A DNA stretch of 64,000 nt from Collimonas arenae (lineage in GTDB: Bacteria > Pseudomonadota > Gammaproteobacteria > Burkholderiales > Burkholderiaceae_D), in contig NZ_CP009962.1 of assembly GCF_000786695.1 (NCBI RefSeq), positions 1,736,001 through 1,800,000 of the forward strand. Reading direction: 5' to 3'. The position numbers were made by a program, and so were the translations under genes. This document shows, piece after piece, positions 8,794 through 17,233 of this stretch (positions are counted from its first letter, which is position 1; every line of letters begins with the position of its first letter). The notes beneath the pieces were generated by a model. It saw only the letters and a list, made by a program, of their open reading frames with translations. It searched no databases and was not told the origin of the DNA.

Positions 8794-9811
8794 TTCGCTG
8801 ATGTTGCAGGAAGCGTGTTCGGCTGCCGAGCATGTAGCTTTACAACTGACACGAGACGGCGACAGCTATGCAGCACTCGGCGCTCGCCTGCGCGCAGCGC
8901 AACCGGGCAACGTGCTGACTGTCGCACGCGGCAGTTCCGATCATGCCGCCAGTTATTGCGCCTACCTGATCATGGCGCGTCTTGGCCGCATCGTGGCCTC
9001 GCTGCCGATGTCGCTGGTGACGCTGTACCGGTCGCCGCTGGTGACCCGCGATGCGCTGGCGATTGCCATTTCCCAATCCGGCCAAAGCCCGGACGTGATC
9101 GAACCGATTCGTTATTTCCGCGAAGGCGGCGCAACGACGGTGGCGCTGGTGAACGATGCTGCTTCGCCGCTGGCCGGCAGCGCCGAATGGACATTGCCGC
9201 TGCACGCAGGGCCAGAATTGAGCGTGGCGGCGACCAAGAGTTTCATCACCAGCCTGGTGGCCGCAGCACGACTGGTGGCGCATTGGCAGGACGACGCCGA
9301 ATTTCTGGCGCAGATCGAAGCCTTGCCGGCGGCACTGCGCGCGGCCACCGAAGTGGATTGGTCAGCAGCGATTGAAGTATTGGCGCCAGCCTCCAGAATC
9401 ATGGTGGTAGGACGCGGCGCCAGCTTTCCGGTGGCGCTGGAAGCGGCCCTCAAGTTCAAGGAAACTTCGGTGCTGCAAGCAGAAGCGTTTAGCGGCGCCG
9501 AGATCAAGCATGGCCCGATGGCGTTGATTGACGAAGGTTATCCCTTGTTGATTTTTGCAACCCGCGGACCGACCCAGGCCAGCCTGCTCAAGCTGGCGGA
9601 AGAAATGCGCGGCCGTGGCGCACGCGTGTTGCTGGCGGCGCCGGCCGATGTGAGCGAGCGCGACCTGACATTGCCGGTTGGGTCGACGCCGGATCTGGAT
9701 CCGATTGTCGCCATTCAAGCCTTCTATGTGATGGCCGCCAACCTGTCGATTGCGCGTGGACTGGATCCCGACAAGCCGCGTCACCTCAGCAAAGTGACCA
9801 AGACTAACTGA
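8774..9811 (+). CDS. nagB-II: SIS-domain glucosamine-6-phosphate deaminase (NagB-II type)
   Basis: 345 residues with two SIS domains, like the isomerase half of GlmS but without the glutaminase half. Key segments are VARGSSDHAASY, SQSGQSPDVIEPI, ATKSFITSL, GRGASFPVALEAALKFKET and EIKHGPMALI. NagB-II enzymes convert GlcN-6-P to fructose-6-P and ammonia and replace the classical NagB in many chitin-degrading proteobacteria. The likely start is TTG 8774, placed after GAGGGAG (8761-8767); ATG 8801 is an alternative. It overlaps nagA by 20 bases. Confidence 0.9.
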   Translation: MVTEKFSSLMLQEACSAAEHVALQLTRDGDSYAALGARLRAAQPGNVLTVARGSSDHAASYCAYLIMARLGRIVASLPMSLVTLYRSPLVTRDALAIAISQSGQSPDVIEPIRYFREGGATTVALVNDAASPLAGSAEWTLPLHAGPELSVAATKSFITSLVAAARLVAHWQDDAEFLAQIEALPAALRAATEVDWSAAIEVLAPASRIMVVGRGASFPVALEAALKFKETSVLQAEAFSGAEIKHGPMALIDEGYPLLIFATRGPTQASLLKLAEEMRGRGARVLLAAPADVSERDLTLPVGSTPDLDPIVAIQAFYVMAANLSIARGLDPDKPRHLSKVTKTN

Positions 9812-9856
9812 TTGATGCCGGCGCGGGCTATTGCGCCGGATAGATGGAGCAGCAAG

Positions 9857-11398
9857 ATGAGTAGCAAGCTAGAGCACACCACCACGCGCCAGATCGCCGG
9901 GCAGTTGATCATGATTCGCATGCCGGGCACGGTGCTGGATGCGGAGACTGCGCAGTTTCTACGCGATAACCATATCCGCGCAGTGTGCCTGTTCCGTCAG
10001 AACATGGTCAATGCCGAACAGCTGAGCAAGCTGACTGCCGATTTGCGTGCGGTGATGGGACCGCACGCGCTGATCGGCATCGACCAGGAAGGTGGCGCGG
10101 TAGTGCGCGCAACCTGGCTGCCGTCACCGCCGGCGGCAATGTCTCTGGGGGCAAGCAATGACGTGGCGTTGGCGCACACGGTCGGCGCGGCAGTGGCGCG
10201 TGGCATCAGGTCGCTCGGTTTTAACTGGAATTTTGCACCGGTGCTGGACTTGAACAACAATCCGGCCAATCCGGTGATCGGCGAGCGCTCCTTCGGTTCC
10301 GATCCGCAACGCGCTACCGAGCTGGCGCTGGCATGGATGGAAGGCAGCTTGTCGGAAGGCGTGGCCTGCTGCGTCAAGCATTTTCCCGGTCACGGCGATA
10401 CCCATGTCGATTCCCATCGCGACCTGCCTACCGTCGATAAGCCGCGCAGCGCGCTGGATGCGCTGGAGCTGGCGCCGTTCAAGGCGGCGCGGCGGGCGCC
10501 GGCCATGATGAGTGCGCACATCGTCTATCCGGCGCTGGATGCGGAACATCCAGCCACCTTGTCGCGCAAGATCCTGACCGATCTGTTGCGTACAGAATGG
10601 GATTACCGTGGCGTCATCATCACCGATGGCATGGACATGCATGCCATTGCCGGCCGCTACGGCGTCGGCAAAGCCGCCGTGCAAGCACTGGCTGCCGGCG
10701 CTGACATGGTGATGGCGCTGGGTAACCGCAGCACACAGGAAGAAACCTTGACGGCGCTGACGGCGGCATTGAGTACGGCGGAGCAGGGCAGCAATCTTGA
10801 CAGCAGCAATATAGAAGCCCGCCTGGTGCGCCTCGACAGTCTCGCTGTCACTTATCCTTGCGCTGCTTTCGGCTATCTGACCGAGCCTGCCGACCAGCGG
10901 CTGATGGTCGATGCCTGGCGGCGCGGCTTGACCGTTACCGGTAATCCACAACGCCTGGCCGATGGCGCAAAGGTGCGCCTGGTGGCTTGCGCCGATGCGT
11001 CGGGCGACGGCGTCGCCGAAGCGGGCCTGCCTGCCAGCGCAGTCGCCGACTTGCTGGCGCGACGCTACGATGTCGACCTCGTTACTTTCGACGATGCAGA
11101 GGCGTTTGACTGGGCCGCTTTGCCGGATGACGGTCGCACTGTAATCCTGGCGTCGACCACCCGCTTGCGCTATGGCGCGAGGGCGCGGCAAAGCTGGCGT
11201 CCCGACCTCCATCTGGCGTTGTGGAATCCGTTCCAGACGCTGGATATCGCAGCTCCGGCGCTGATTACCTACGGTTTTTCCGTAGCTGCCCTGGATGCGG
11301 TCGGCGACTGGCTGGCGGGGACATTGGAAGCGCATGGCAAGATCCCGCTGGCGGCGATGGTCAGCAGCGATTTGCAATCCTCGCAATCCTCGCAATAA
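9857..11398 (+). CDS. Cytoplasmic beta-N-acetylhexosaminidase, GH3 (NagZ-like)
   Basis: 513 residues from ATG 9857 (GGAG at 9846-9849); a TTG at 9812 would add 15 residues. The GH3 barrel carries IGIDQEGGAVVR, the NagZ-type His/Asp dyad in KHFPGHGDTHVDSHRDLP, and the nucleophile region ITDGMDMHAI. No signal peptide is seen, so it should split imported chitobiose or chitooligomers to GlcNAc inside the cell. It is longer than NagZ (about 340), with an extra C-terminal domain of about 150 residues. It probably corresponds to the enzyme described as HexI in Collimonas (from memory). A role in anhydro-muropeptide recycling is a less likely alternative. Confidence 0.9.
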   Translation: MSSKLEHTTTRQIAGQLIMIRMPGTVLDAETAQFLRDNHIRAVCLFRQNMVNAEQLSKLTADLRAVMGPHALIGIDQEGGAVVRATWLPSPPAAMSLGASNDVALAHTVGAAVARGIRSLGFNWNFAPVLDLNNNPANPVIGERSFGSDPQRATELALAWMEGSLSEGVACCVKHFPGHGDTHVDSHRDLPTVDKPRSALDALELAPFKAARRAPAMMSAHIVYPALDAEHPATLSRKILTDLLRTEWDYRGVIITDGMDMHAIAGRYGVGKAAVQALAAGADMVMALGNRSTQEETLTALTAALSTAEQGSNLDSSNIEARLVRLDSLAVTYPCAAFGYLTEPADQRLMVDAWRRGLTVTGNPQRLADGAKVRLVACADASGDGVAEAGLPASAVADLLARRYDVDLVTFDDAEAFDWAALPDDGRTVILASTTRLRYGARARQSWRPDLHLALWNPFQTLDIAAPALITYGFSVAALDAVGDWLAGTLEAHGKIPLAAMVSSDLQSSQSSQ

Positions 11399-11424
11399 TC
11401 ACCAAGTATCCACCAGAGACCAGA

Positions 11425-12792
11425 ATGGCTTACGACCTCGGCAACGCAGAACCGATCATCTTATACAAGGCGGCTGTTGACATGCGCATTGAAGAAAAGC
11501 CCGAGCATCATCCCGCACTCTGGGTGCCGTCCCTGTATTTCGCCGAGGGCCTGCCGTATTTCGTGGTGGCGACCATCGCCGGCCTGATGTACAAAAGCAT
11601 GGGCATGGCCAACGACCAGATTGCCCTGTGGACCGGGATGCTGGGTTTTGTCTGGGTCTTCAAGCCGCTCTGGAGTCCGTTCCTGGAAGCTGCGCGCAGC
11701 AAGAAAGCAATCGTCCTGCTGTTCCAGTTTTTCGGCGGGGCCAGTCTCGGGCTGGTAGCGCTGGCCTTGCATTGGCCGAATTATTTCGCAGTCAGCATCG
11801 CCTTGCTGGCGCTGGTGGCGATCTCTTCTGCAACGCATGATATCGCCGCCGACGGCTTGTACATCGCCAGTCTCAGTTCGACCGAGCAGGCTACCTATGC
11901 CGGCTGGCAGGGCGGCTTCTACAATGTCGCGCGCTTCTTTTCGTTGGGCGGGCTGGTGGTGCTGGCCGGTTATTTTGAAAAACATATGCCGGTGGCGCAA
12001 GCCTGGAGCCTGATATTCGGCATGCTGGCGCTGAGCATGCTGCTGCTCGCTGCCTATCATCTCTGGGCCCTTCCGGTTGGCCGGAATCCGGAGCGTCCGG
12101 CCGGTGGCAAGGGTGTGATGAGGGACGTCTGGCTGACCTTGCGTGAGGTGATTATCGATTTCTTCCAGAAACCAGGCATCTGGCTGGCGATCCTGTTCAT
12201 CATCCTGTTTCGCGCCGGGGAAGGGCAGATTACCACTATCGGCCCTCTGTTTCTGCGCGCTGCGCGGGCGGAAGGCGGCCTGGGACTGGCGACGGCGGAA
12301 GTCGGCGCCGTGTATGGCACGCTGGCTACCGTGGCCTTCATCGGTGGCAGCCTGTTGGGTGGTTACTTCACTGCCTGGCGTGGTTTGAAGCGCAGCATGT
12401 TCTTCCTGATCCTGGCCATGAACCTGCCCAATCTCGCCTATTTTTTCCTGAGCACCGCCATGCCCACCAACCTGGGCGTAATCGGCGCTGCGCTGAGCCT
12501 GGAGATGTTCGGCTACGGCTTCGGCTTCGTCGGCCTGATCCTGTTCATCATGCAGGAAGTCGCGGTCGGCAAGTACCAGATGGCGCACTATGCACTCGGC
12601 ACCGGCATCATGCAGCTGGGTTATGTGCTGTTCAAGATCGTCAGCGGTTCGGTCCAGGCGGCGCTTGGCTACCAGCACTTTTTCCTGTGGGTGCTGATAT
12701 CGGCGATACCGGTGTTGCTGCTGTCGCGCATCGTGCCGATCGGGCGTCATGAAAAAGCCGCCGCAGACGCCGCGCAAGCGGTCGCGAGCTGA
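11425..12792 (+). CDS. AmpG-like major facilitator permease, probably for chitobiose/GlcNAc
   Basis: 455 residues from ATG 11425; ATG 11482 is an alternative. About 12 hydrophobic helices can be read, beginning LWVPSLYFAEGLPYFVVATIAG, which resembles the AmpG/PAT branch of the MFS (ALWVPSLYFAEGLPY, TGMLGFVWVFKPLWSPFLE, SATHDIAADGLYI). AmpG itself imports anhydro-muropeptides. Here the permease lies between the GH3 hexosaminidase and secreted chitinases, so the likely cargo is (GlcNAc)2 or short chitooligomers crossing the inner membrane. Fold call is firm; substrate is inferred. Confidence 0.85.
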   Translation: MAYDLGNAEPIILYKAAVDMRIEEKPEHHPALWVPSLYFAEGLPYFVVATIAGLMYKSMGMANDQIALWTGMLGFVWVFKPLWSPFLEAARSKKAIVLLFQFFGGASLGLVALALHWPNYFAVSIALLALVAISSATHDIAADGLYIASLSSTEQATYAGWQGGFYNVARFFSLGGLVVLAGYFEKHMPVAQAWSLIFGMLALSMLLLAAYHLWALPVGRNPERPAGGKGVMRDVWLTLREVIIDFFQKPGIWLAILFIILFRAGEGQITTIGPLFLRAARAEGGLGLATAEVGAVYGTLATVAFIGGSLLGGYFTAWRGLKRSMFFLILAMNLPNLAYFFLSTAMPTNLGVIGAALSLEMFGYGFGFVGLILFIMQEVAVGKYQMAHYALGTGIMQLGYVLFKIVSGSVQAALGYQHFFLWVLISAIPVLLLSRIVPIGRHEKAAADAAQAVAS

Positions 12793-12794
12793 CG

Positions 12795-13706
12795 ATGAAG
12801 CGTCTTCAGCATAGCCTGCTGGCGCTCGCCGCCATGTCGGCTGCGGGCAGCGCCAAGGCCGCTGGCACAGGGATCTTCTTTGATGATTTCCATTACGCAG
12901 ACGCCAAGGCGCTGCTGGCCGGCGGCTGGAAAATCCGCGACCAGCAAGGCCATCCAGGCATAGAACATGGCCAGTGGGGACCGGACACGATCAGCATCGT
13001 GGATGATCCGGAAACCAGTGGCGAACGCCTGCTGCGCTTGAACGCACGTACTGACGGTACGGCGCAAGGTACGTTCCAGGCGCAGCTCTGCCATCAGCGT
13101 AAATATTTCGAGGGCACCTACGCTGCCCGCATTCGTTTCAGCGATGTTCCCGTGGAAGGCCCCGGCGGTGATCTGGTGGTCGAGGCTTTCTATGCCTCCA
13201 GCCCGCTGAAGCATGATTTTGATCCGCAATATAGCGAACTTGACTGGGAGTATCTGCCCAACGGCGGCTGGGGTAATCCGCATAGCCGTTTGTATAGCGT
13301 GTCCTGGCAAACCGTGCAGATGGAACCCTGGAACGCCTTCAACCAGGTACATGAAGAACAGCGCGCCTTGGGCGGTTGGCACACCGTGCAGATGCAAGTC
13401 GCCGCCGGGAAAATCCGCTATTTCCTGGATGGCGTGCAACTCGACGAGCACGGCGGCCGCAATTATCCGGCGCAGCCGATGTCGATCAATTTCAACCTGT
13501 GGTTTTCGCCGAGTGGCGTGCTGCCCGATACCAAGGCGCTGCGCCGCTATCAGCAGGATGTGGCCTGGGTGCTGCACGCCAAGGACCAGCTGCTGTCGCC
13601 GGTGCAGGTCGATGCGGCAGTCAGCGCTTATCGCAAGGCCGGCACGCATCAGGTCGATACCGTACCTGCGATGACGCCTGCATTGGCGTCGAATTGCGAT
13701 TTTTAA
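12795..13706 (+). CDS. Secreted GH16-family glycosidase/transglycosylase-like protein
   Basis: 303 residues with a signal peptide (cleavage near residue 22) and one concanavalin-like domain. The GH16 active-site strand is present as E148-L-D150-W-E152, the regular E-x-D-x-E form found in lichenases, XTHs and fungal Crh proteins rather than the bulged E-x-D-x-x-E of laminarinases. WHTVQMQVAAGKIRYFLDG fits the second half of the fold. The gene starts 2 bases after the permease stop and is 25 bases before a chitinase. In this context it may attack fungal beta-glucan, or a chitin-linked glucan, but substrate cannot be read from sequence. Confidence 0.78.
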   Translation: MKRLQHSLLALAAMSAAGSAKAAGTGIFFDDFHYADAKALLAGGWKIRDQQGHPGIEHGQWGPDTISIVDDPETSGERLLRLNARTDGTAQGTFQAQLCHQRKYFEGTYAARIRFSDVPVEGPGGDLVVEAFYASSPLKHDFDPQYSELDWEYLPNGGWGNPHSRLYSVSWQTVQMEPWNAFNQVHEEQRALGGWHTVQMQVAAGKIRYFLDGVQLDEHGGRNYPAQPMSINFNLWFSPSGVLPDTKALRRYQQDVAWVLHAKDQLLSPVQVDAAVSAYRKAGTHQVDTVPAMTPALASNCDF

Positions 13707-13731
13707 CATTACCTGAGCAGGTGGACGCACG

Positions 13732-14910
13732 ATGAAACTGATTCGATTGACGATGTTGATGGCGGCGCTGCTGCCGTTGTTGGCCAATGCGGAGGGCGCA
13801 AGCGCCAAGCCGGGATATAAGGTTGTCGCCTACTATCTGCCGTCACAGCGCCAGTATTCCGCAGCAGATATCGATCCAGCTAAAATCACCCACCTGAACT
13901 ACGCCTTCGCGGTCATCAAGGATGGTGAAGTGGCTGCCGACCAGGCAATCAGCGCCGAGCAAGGGCCGCGCGATTTTGTCGTGCTGCGTGCCCTGAAGCA
14001 GAGAAACCCTGCGTTCAAGACCTTGATTTCCGTTGGCGGATGGGCCGGTTCAAAGGACTTTTCCAATGTCGCCCTGACGCCGCAAGCACGCAAGAAATTC
14101 GCCGCCAGCGCGCTGGATTTTATTCGCAAGAATGGTTTTGACGGCGTCGACATCGACTGGGAATTTCCGGTCGCCGGCGGCGATGCCGGCAACGCCATGC
14201 GGCCGGAGGACAGGCAGAACTACACGCTCTTGCTGCAAGCCTTGCGCGATCAGCTCGACAATGCCGGCAAGCAGGAGCACCGCAGTTATCTGTTGACTGC
14301 TGCGATAGGTAACAACCGGGCTTTTTTCCAGAACACGGAGATGCCCAAGGTCGCAACGATCGTGGATTGGGTCAATATCATGACCTATGACTTCAGCGGT
14401 ACATGGAACAAATTTGCCGGTCACGTTGCGCCGCTATATAACGATCCGGCGCTGGCGCGGCCCGAAGCCAATCCGAAATTCAATGTCAGCAGCACCGTGG
14501 AGATGGCTTTGCAAGAAGGGATTCCCGCCGGAAAACTGGTTCTGGGCATGCCTTTCTACGGCTATAGCTGGAAGAAATGCGGCGCAACGCTGCATGGCCA
14601 GCATCAGGACTGCGATGGCAAAGGGCGGGGCAGTATAGAGGATGGCGAGCTGGACTATACCGATATCGACAGCACGCTGGTCAACCGTAACGGCTTCACC
14701 CGTTACTGGAACGACGCCGCCAAAGTGCCTTATTTGTTCAACCCGGATACAGGTGAATTTGTCAGCTACGACGATCCCGAATCGCTGGATTATAAAATCA
14801 GGTATTTGAAACAGAAGGGGCTGGGCGGAGCGATGTTCTGGCAACTGTCTGCAGACCGCAATGCGGCCTTGCTGGACAAGGTGGCGGCGGACTTGCTGCC
14901 GCCAAGATAA
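13732..14910 (+). CDS. Secreted GH18 chitinase
   Basis: 392 residues with a signal peptide (about 1-20) and a single GH18 barrel. The catalytic motif DxxDxDxE is intact as D137-G-V-D-I-D-W-E144, with E144 as the acid/base. SVGGWAGS precedes it, and the conserved MTYDF and substrate-binding GMPFYGYSW follow; the C-terminal GAMFWQLSADR closes the barrel. No carbohydrate-binding module is present, suggesting action on soluble or loosened chitin. It is the last gene of the nag operon (25 bases after GH16). It is one of the two chitinases of the locus, perhaps an exo-acting one; that is inference. Confidence 0.93.
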   Translation: MKLIRLTMLMAALLPLLANAEGASAKPGYKVVAYYLPSQRQYSAADIDPAKITHLNYAFAVIKDGEVAADQAISAEQGPRDFVVLRALKQRNPAFKTLISVGGWAGSKDFSNVALTPQARKKFAASALDFIRKNGFDGVDIDWEFPVAGGDAGNAMRPEDRQNYTLLLQALRDQLDNAGKQEHRSYLLTAAIGNNRAFFQNTEMPKVATIVDWVNIMTYDFSGTWNKFAGHVAPLYNDPALARPEANPKFNVSSTVEMALQEGIPAGKLVLGMPFYGYSWKKCGATLHGQHQDCDGKGRGSIEDGELDYTDIDSTLVNRNGFTRYWNDAAKVPYLFNPDTGEFVSYDDPESLDYKIRYLKQKGLGGAMFWQLSADRNAALLDKVAADLLPPR

Positions 14911-14925
14911 TTTTTCGCCTGCCGG

Positions 14926-15276
14926 TTACTCCAGATGCCAGCCGCGCGAATACAGGCAGGATTTGACCATGGCGTCTCTCTCGCTGTTGTTGATATCGTA
15001 TTGCGAATAGCTCGGCGGCACATACATGCCAGGATAGGTCGTGCACCTGGTATCGCCATTATCATTTTTCCTGCAATAGGTATTTCCCGGCGTTTGCATG
15101 CCCGGGTTGAACTGGCTCGCCACAACGATCGGATAAATCCGCATGGCTTCCTGTTTGCAGGCGAACTCGTCCGGGTAAAGTTCGGTTGACGGCTTGTTTG
15201 GATGGACCCATGTGGAGGCGCAGCCGGACAGCATGACGGCGGCAAGAAAGGCGATTCCTGTGTGCAGAATGTTCAT
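14926..15276 (-). CDS. Small outer-membrane-type lipoprotein of unknown function
   Basis: 116 residues from the ATG at 15276-15274; an in-frame ATG at 15321 would spoil the signal sequence. The lipobox is LSGC (VMLSGCAS), so the mature protein should start at Cys21. The mature part has four further cysteines (FACKQE, NTYCRK, TRCTTY, KSCLYS), which could pair as two disulfides. The end MVKSCLYSRGWHLE resembles small lipoproteins with a C-terminal 'CM..GW' motif. It converges on the GH18 gene with a 15-base gap. No link to chitin is visible in the protein. Confidence 0.75.
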   Translation of the reverse strand: MNILHTGIAFLAAVMLSGCASTWVHPNKPSTELYPDEFACKQEAMRIYPIVVASQFNPGMQTPGNTYCRKNDNGDTRCTTYPGMYVPPSYSQYDINNSERDAMVKSCLYSRGWHLE

Positions 15277-15346
15277 CGTGATTCGTTTTGACGCAATGCG
15301 AAAATGGTGTGTATTGAGCAAATAGTAACATTCGATTTGCGTCGCT

Positions 15347-15376
15347 CAAAAAAAAGCCGGCTCCGAAGAGCCGGCT
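15347..15376 (-). terminator. Rho-independent terminator of the CBM-GH18 chitinase gene
   Basis: Read on the minus strand, a perfect 9-bp stem AGCCGGCTC/GAGCCGGCT with a TTCG tetraloop (15355-15376) is followed by a run of T (15348-15355). It lies 30 bases downstream of the chitinase stop codon. Confidence 0.9.
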
Positions 15377-15405
15377 GGCTTTTACTTCAGGCTGCGTGCT
15401 TTCGC

Positions 15406-16680
15406 TTACAGCCCCAGTCTTGAGATGAAAGTATTGGTGAAACCCAAGGTGCCGGCCGAACCGTAAGTGTTGCAGGTTGGCGAAGCAGAACCCGGTGCGC
15501 AGTCATTGTCGCGATCGAAGGACCAGAAATGGATCCCGGCCAGGCCGTTGGCCTGGGCGAAATTCACCAGCGTCGCCACATCGGCGATCGAGAAAGTTTC
15601 ATTAGCCGAGTCGTTGCCGCCGATCATCGGAGTGACTTCAATCTGCTTGTACGGCACGCCGTTCTGGTTATGCAGGTTGACCGCCGATTGCACCGCCGAA
15701 GCGCCCATGTCGCAAGCGCCGCTGCTGTTGGTGATGCAATTGCCGCCGGCCGGGCTGCCGTAATCCATCGCCATCAGGTTGATGGTGTAGTTGGTCAGGC
15801 CATAGGCCTGGATCGACTGCATCACCTGCACGCCGTAGTAACCGAGGCTTGGCGAGACATTACCGCCCAGCGTCGCTATCGTGAAGCTAAAGCGCAGGTT
15901 CGGATAAGCCGCCTGTGCGTTTTTCACCCGCAGCACGAGGTTGTTGATATCCGCAGCAGTCTGACCGGCTTCTATATCGAAGTCTATGCCCACCAGGTTT
16001 GCCGAATAATAGGTCTGGATAAATTTCGTGAAGTCGGCATCGTTGGTGCAAGTGAACGAGCCCGATGCGCCGCCGGTGGAGACAATGTATTTCTTGCCGG
16101 CGTTGACGAACGCTTGCACATTGGCTGCAGCGAAGGCCGATGCCGATACGCCGCCCCAGTTTTCACTACCGCAGGCGCCGGTCGCAAAGGCCCAGGTCAG
16201 GGTGGTGAGTTTGGCTGGCATGGCGCTCAGTACCGTCTGGGCACTGCCGTTGACGGCGGTACTCATAGCATAGGTATTCCAGTTCAGGTTGATGCTGCCG
16301 TCTTTGTATGGACTGAAAACGAAGCCGGCCGGCGTGGTGCCGCCACCTGGAGGAGGAGGAGGAGGTGGCGGAGGAGGCGGAGGAGGAGTAACTGTGCCGC
16401 CGCAGTTGGCGACGATGGTCCATGGCTGGCCGGTGCCCGAGCCGCCGTTGCTGGTCGAAGGATTATTCCCCTGGGTCCACCAGTTCGCTTTGTAATTGAC
16501 GCCGTTGTAGCTGACGGTGGCGCCGCCGGTATAGGCTACGCTGGCGCTCCACGCGGTGTAGCAGGTTACCGTCGTCGCAGCCTGTGCGCTCGCAATCAAT
16601 GGACTGGCGTCAGCGCTGCCAGTCGTTACGGCGCCGCAGGCCAGGGCGAGCATAAGGCCCTGTATGAGTTTCAGTTTCAA
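15406..16680 (-). CDS. Secreted GH18 chitinase with N-terminal CBM5/12 and polyproline linker
   Basis: 424 residues with a signal peptide (about 1-35), a chitin-binding CBM5/12 module at about 38-93 (AWSASVAYTGGATVSYNGVN then KANWWTQGNNP), 13 consecutive prolines (99-111), and a GH18 domain (about 116-424). The catalytic strand reads V230-G-I-D-F-D-I-E237, so the first Asp of the usual DxxDxDxE is Val, while the second and third Asp and the acid Glu remain. This resembles the PF-ChiA-like GH18 branch. AGGAG sits 6-7 bases before the ATG. It is transcribed alone, with its own terminator and a large palindrome upstream. It probably acts on insoluble chitin. Confidence 0.93.
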   Translation of the reverse strand: MKLKLIQGLMLALACGAVTTGSADASPLIASAQAATTVTCYTAWSASVAYTGGATVSYNGVNYKANWWTQGNNPSTSNGGSGTGQPWTIVANCGGTVTPPPPPPPPPPPPPGGGTTPAGFVFSPYKDGSINLNWNTYAMSTAVNGSAQTVLSAMPAKLTTLTWAFATGACGSENWGGVSASAFAAANVQAFVNAGKKYIVSTGGASGSFTCTNDADFTKFIQTYYSANLVGIDFDIEAGQTAADINNLVLRVKNAQAAYPNLRFSFTIATLGGNVSPSLGYYGVQVMQSIQAYGLTNYTINLMAMDYGSPAGGNCITNSSGACDMGASAVQSAVNLHNQNGVPYKQIEVTPMIGGNDSANETFSIADVATLVNFAQANGLAGIHFWSFDRDNDCAPGSASPTCNTYGSAGTLGFTNTFISRLGL

Positions 16681-16824
16681 TGTTCTCTCCTGAGAAGGTT
16701 GGTCAGCAGCCTTGGCTGCCGGAAGGCATATCGAGACTGTTACGCGTTGCGAACCAAGAATCGAAGCCGTTGCAAATGCCGCTGCGCCAGATTGCCGAAG
16801 GCAGACAACATCTCATCCATCATC

Positions 16825-16852
16825 TTCAGTATTTCCATATGGAAATACTGAA
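16825..16852. promoter_or_regulatory. 28-bp perfect palindrome upstream of the CBM-chitinase gene
   Basis: The half-site TTCAGTATTTCCAT (16825-16838) is followed directly by its exact complement (16839-16852). It is centred about 158 bases upstream of the chitinase ATG and about 395 bases before the divergent permease gene. It has no loop and no T tract, so a dimeric or tetrameric regulator site is more likely than a terminator. No second copy was seen in the window. Confidence 0.6.
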
Positions 16853-17233
16853 TTAAGGGCACTGTAGAAGCAGGAAAAGTGGATGTCAATATGTATCTAA
16901 CTGGTATTGCTTTAATAAATTGGTGGTCTCATTCTGGTTTGTTAAATATTTCTTCAATGTATTGATTACATTGGCTTTAATGGAAATTGTTCAGGCTGTT
17001 CTTTTGATAAGTGGACTGGTTGCGGTTTTGCAGTCCGAAGTGAAAATGTGCGTTTGCAGCGTAACGACGCAGCAGCAGCAGCGGATGGTTTTTCGAGGCG
17101 GATCGCGGCAGCAAGTATAATTCTTGCCTTTTTCATTATTCCCCCTGTTTGCTGCGGGAGAAGCGCTGCTATTGCCGGTTGTCCAAGCGCTGGCTTGAGG
17201 CCGCGCCATTGTTTTTTCAAAGGAAGTTGTTGC
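16853..17233. other. AT-rich intergenic stretch between chitinase and permease genes
   Basis: This 381-base stretch is AT-rich at 16855-17000, unlike the surrounding genes, and becomes GC-richer near the permease. Short open frames cross it but none has a good ribosome site or recognisable product. It must hold the promoter of the permease gene, but I could not fix its -10 and -35. Confidence 0.4.

Noticed and set aside
11461-12777. 438-residue open frame on the minus strand
   Set aside because: Antisense to the MFS permease; Gln/His-rich, no membrane helices, no start signals.
15529-16851. 440-residue open frame on the plus strand
   Set aside because: Lies opposite the CBM-GH18 chitinase; composition (Gly/Arg/His-rich, poly-Arg from the proline linker) is that of a shadow frame.
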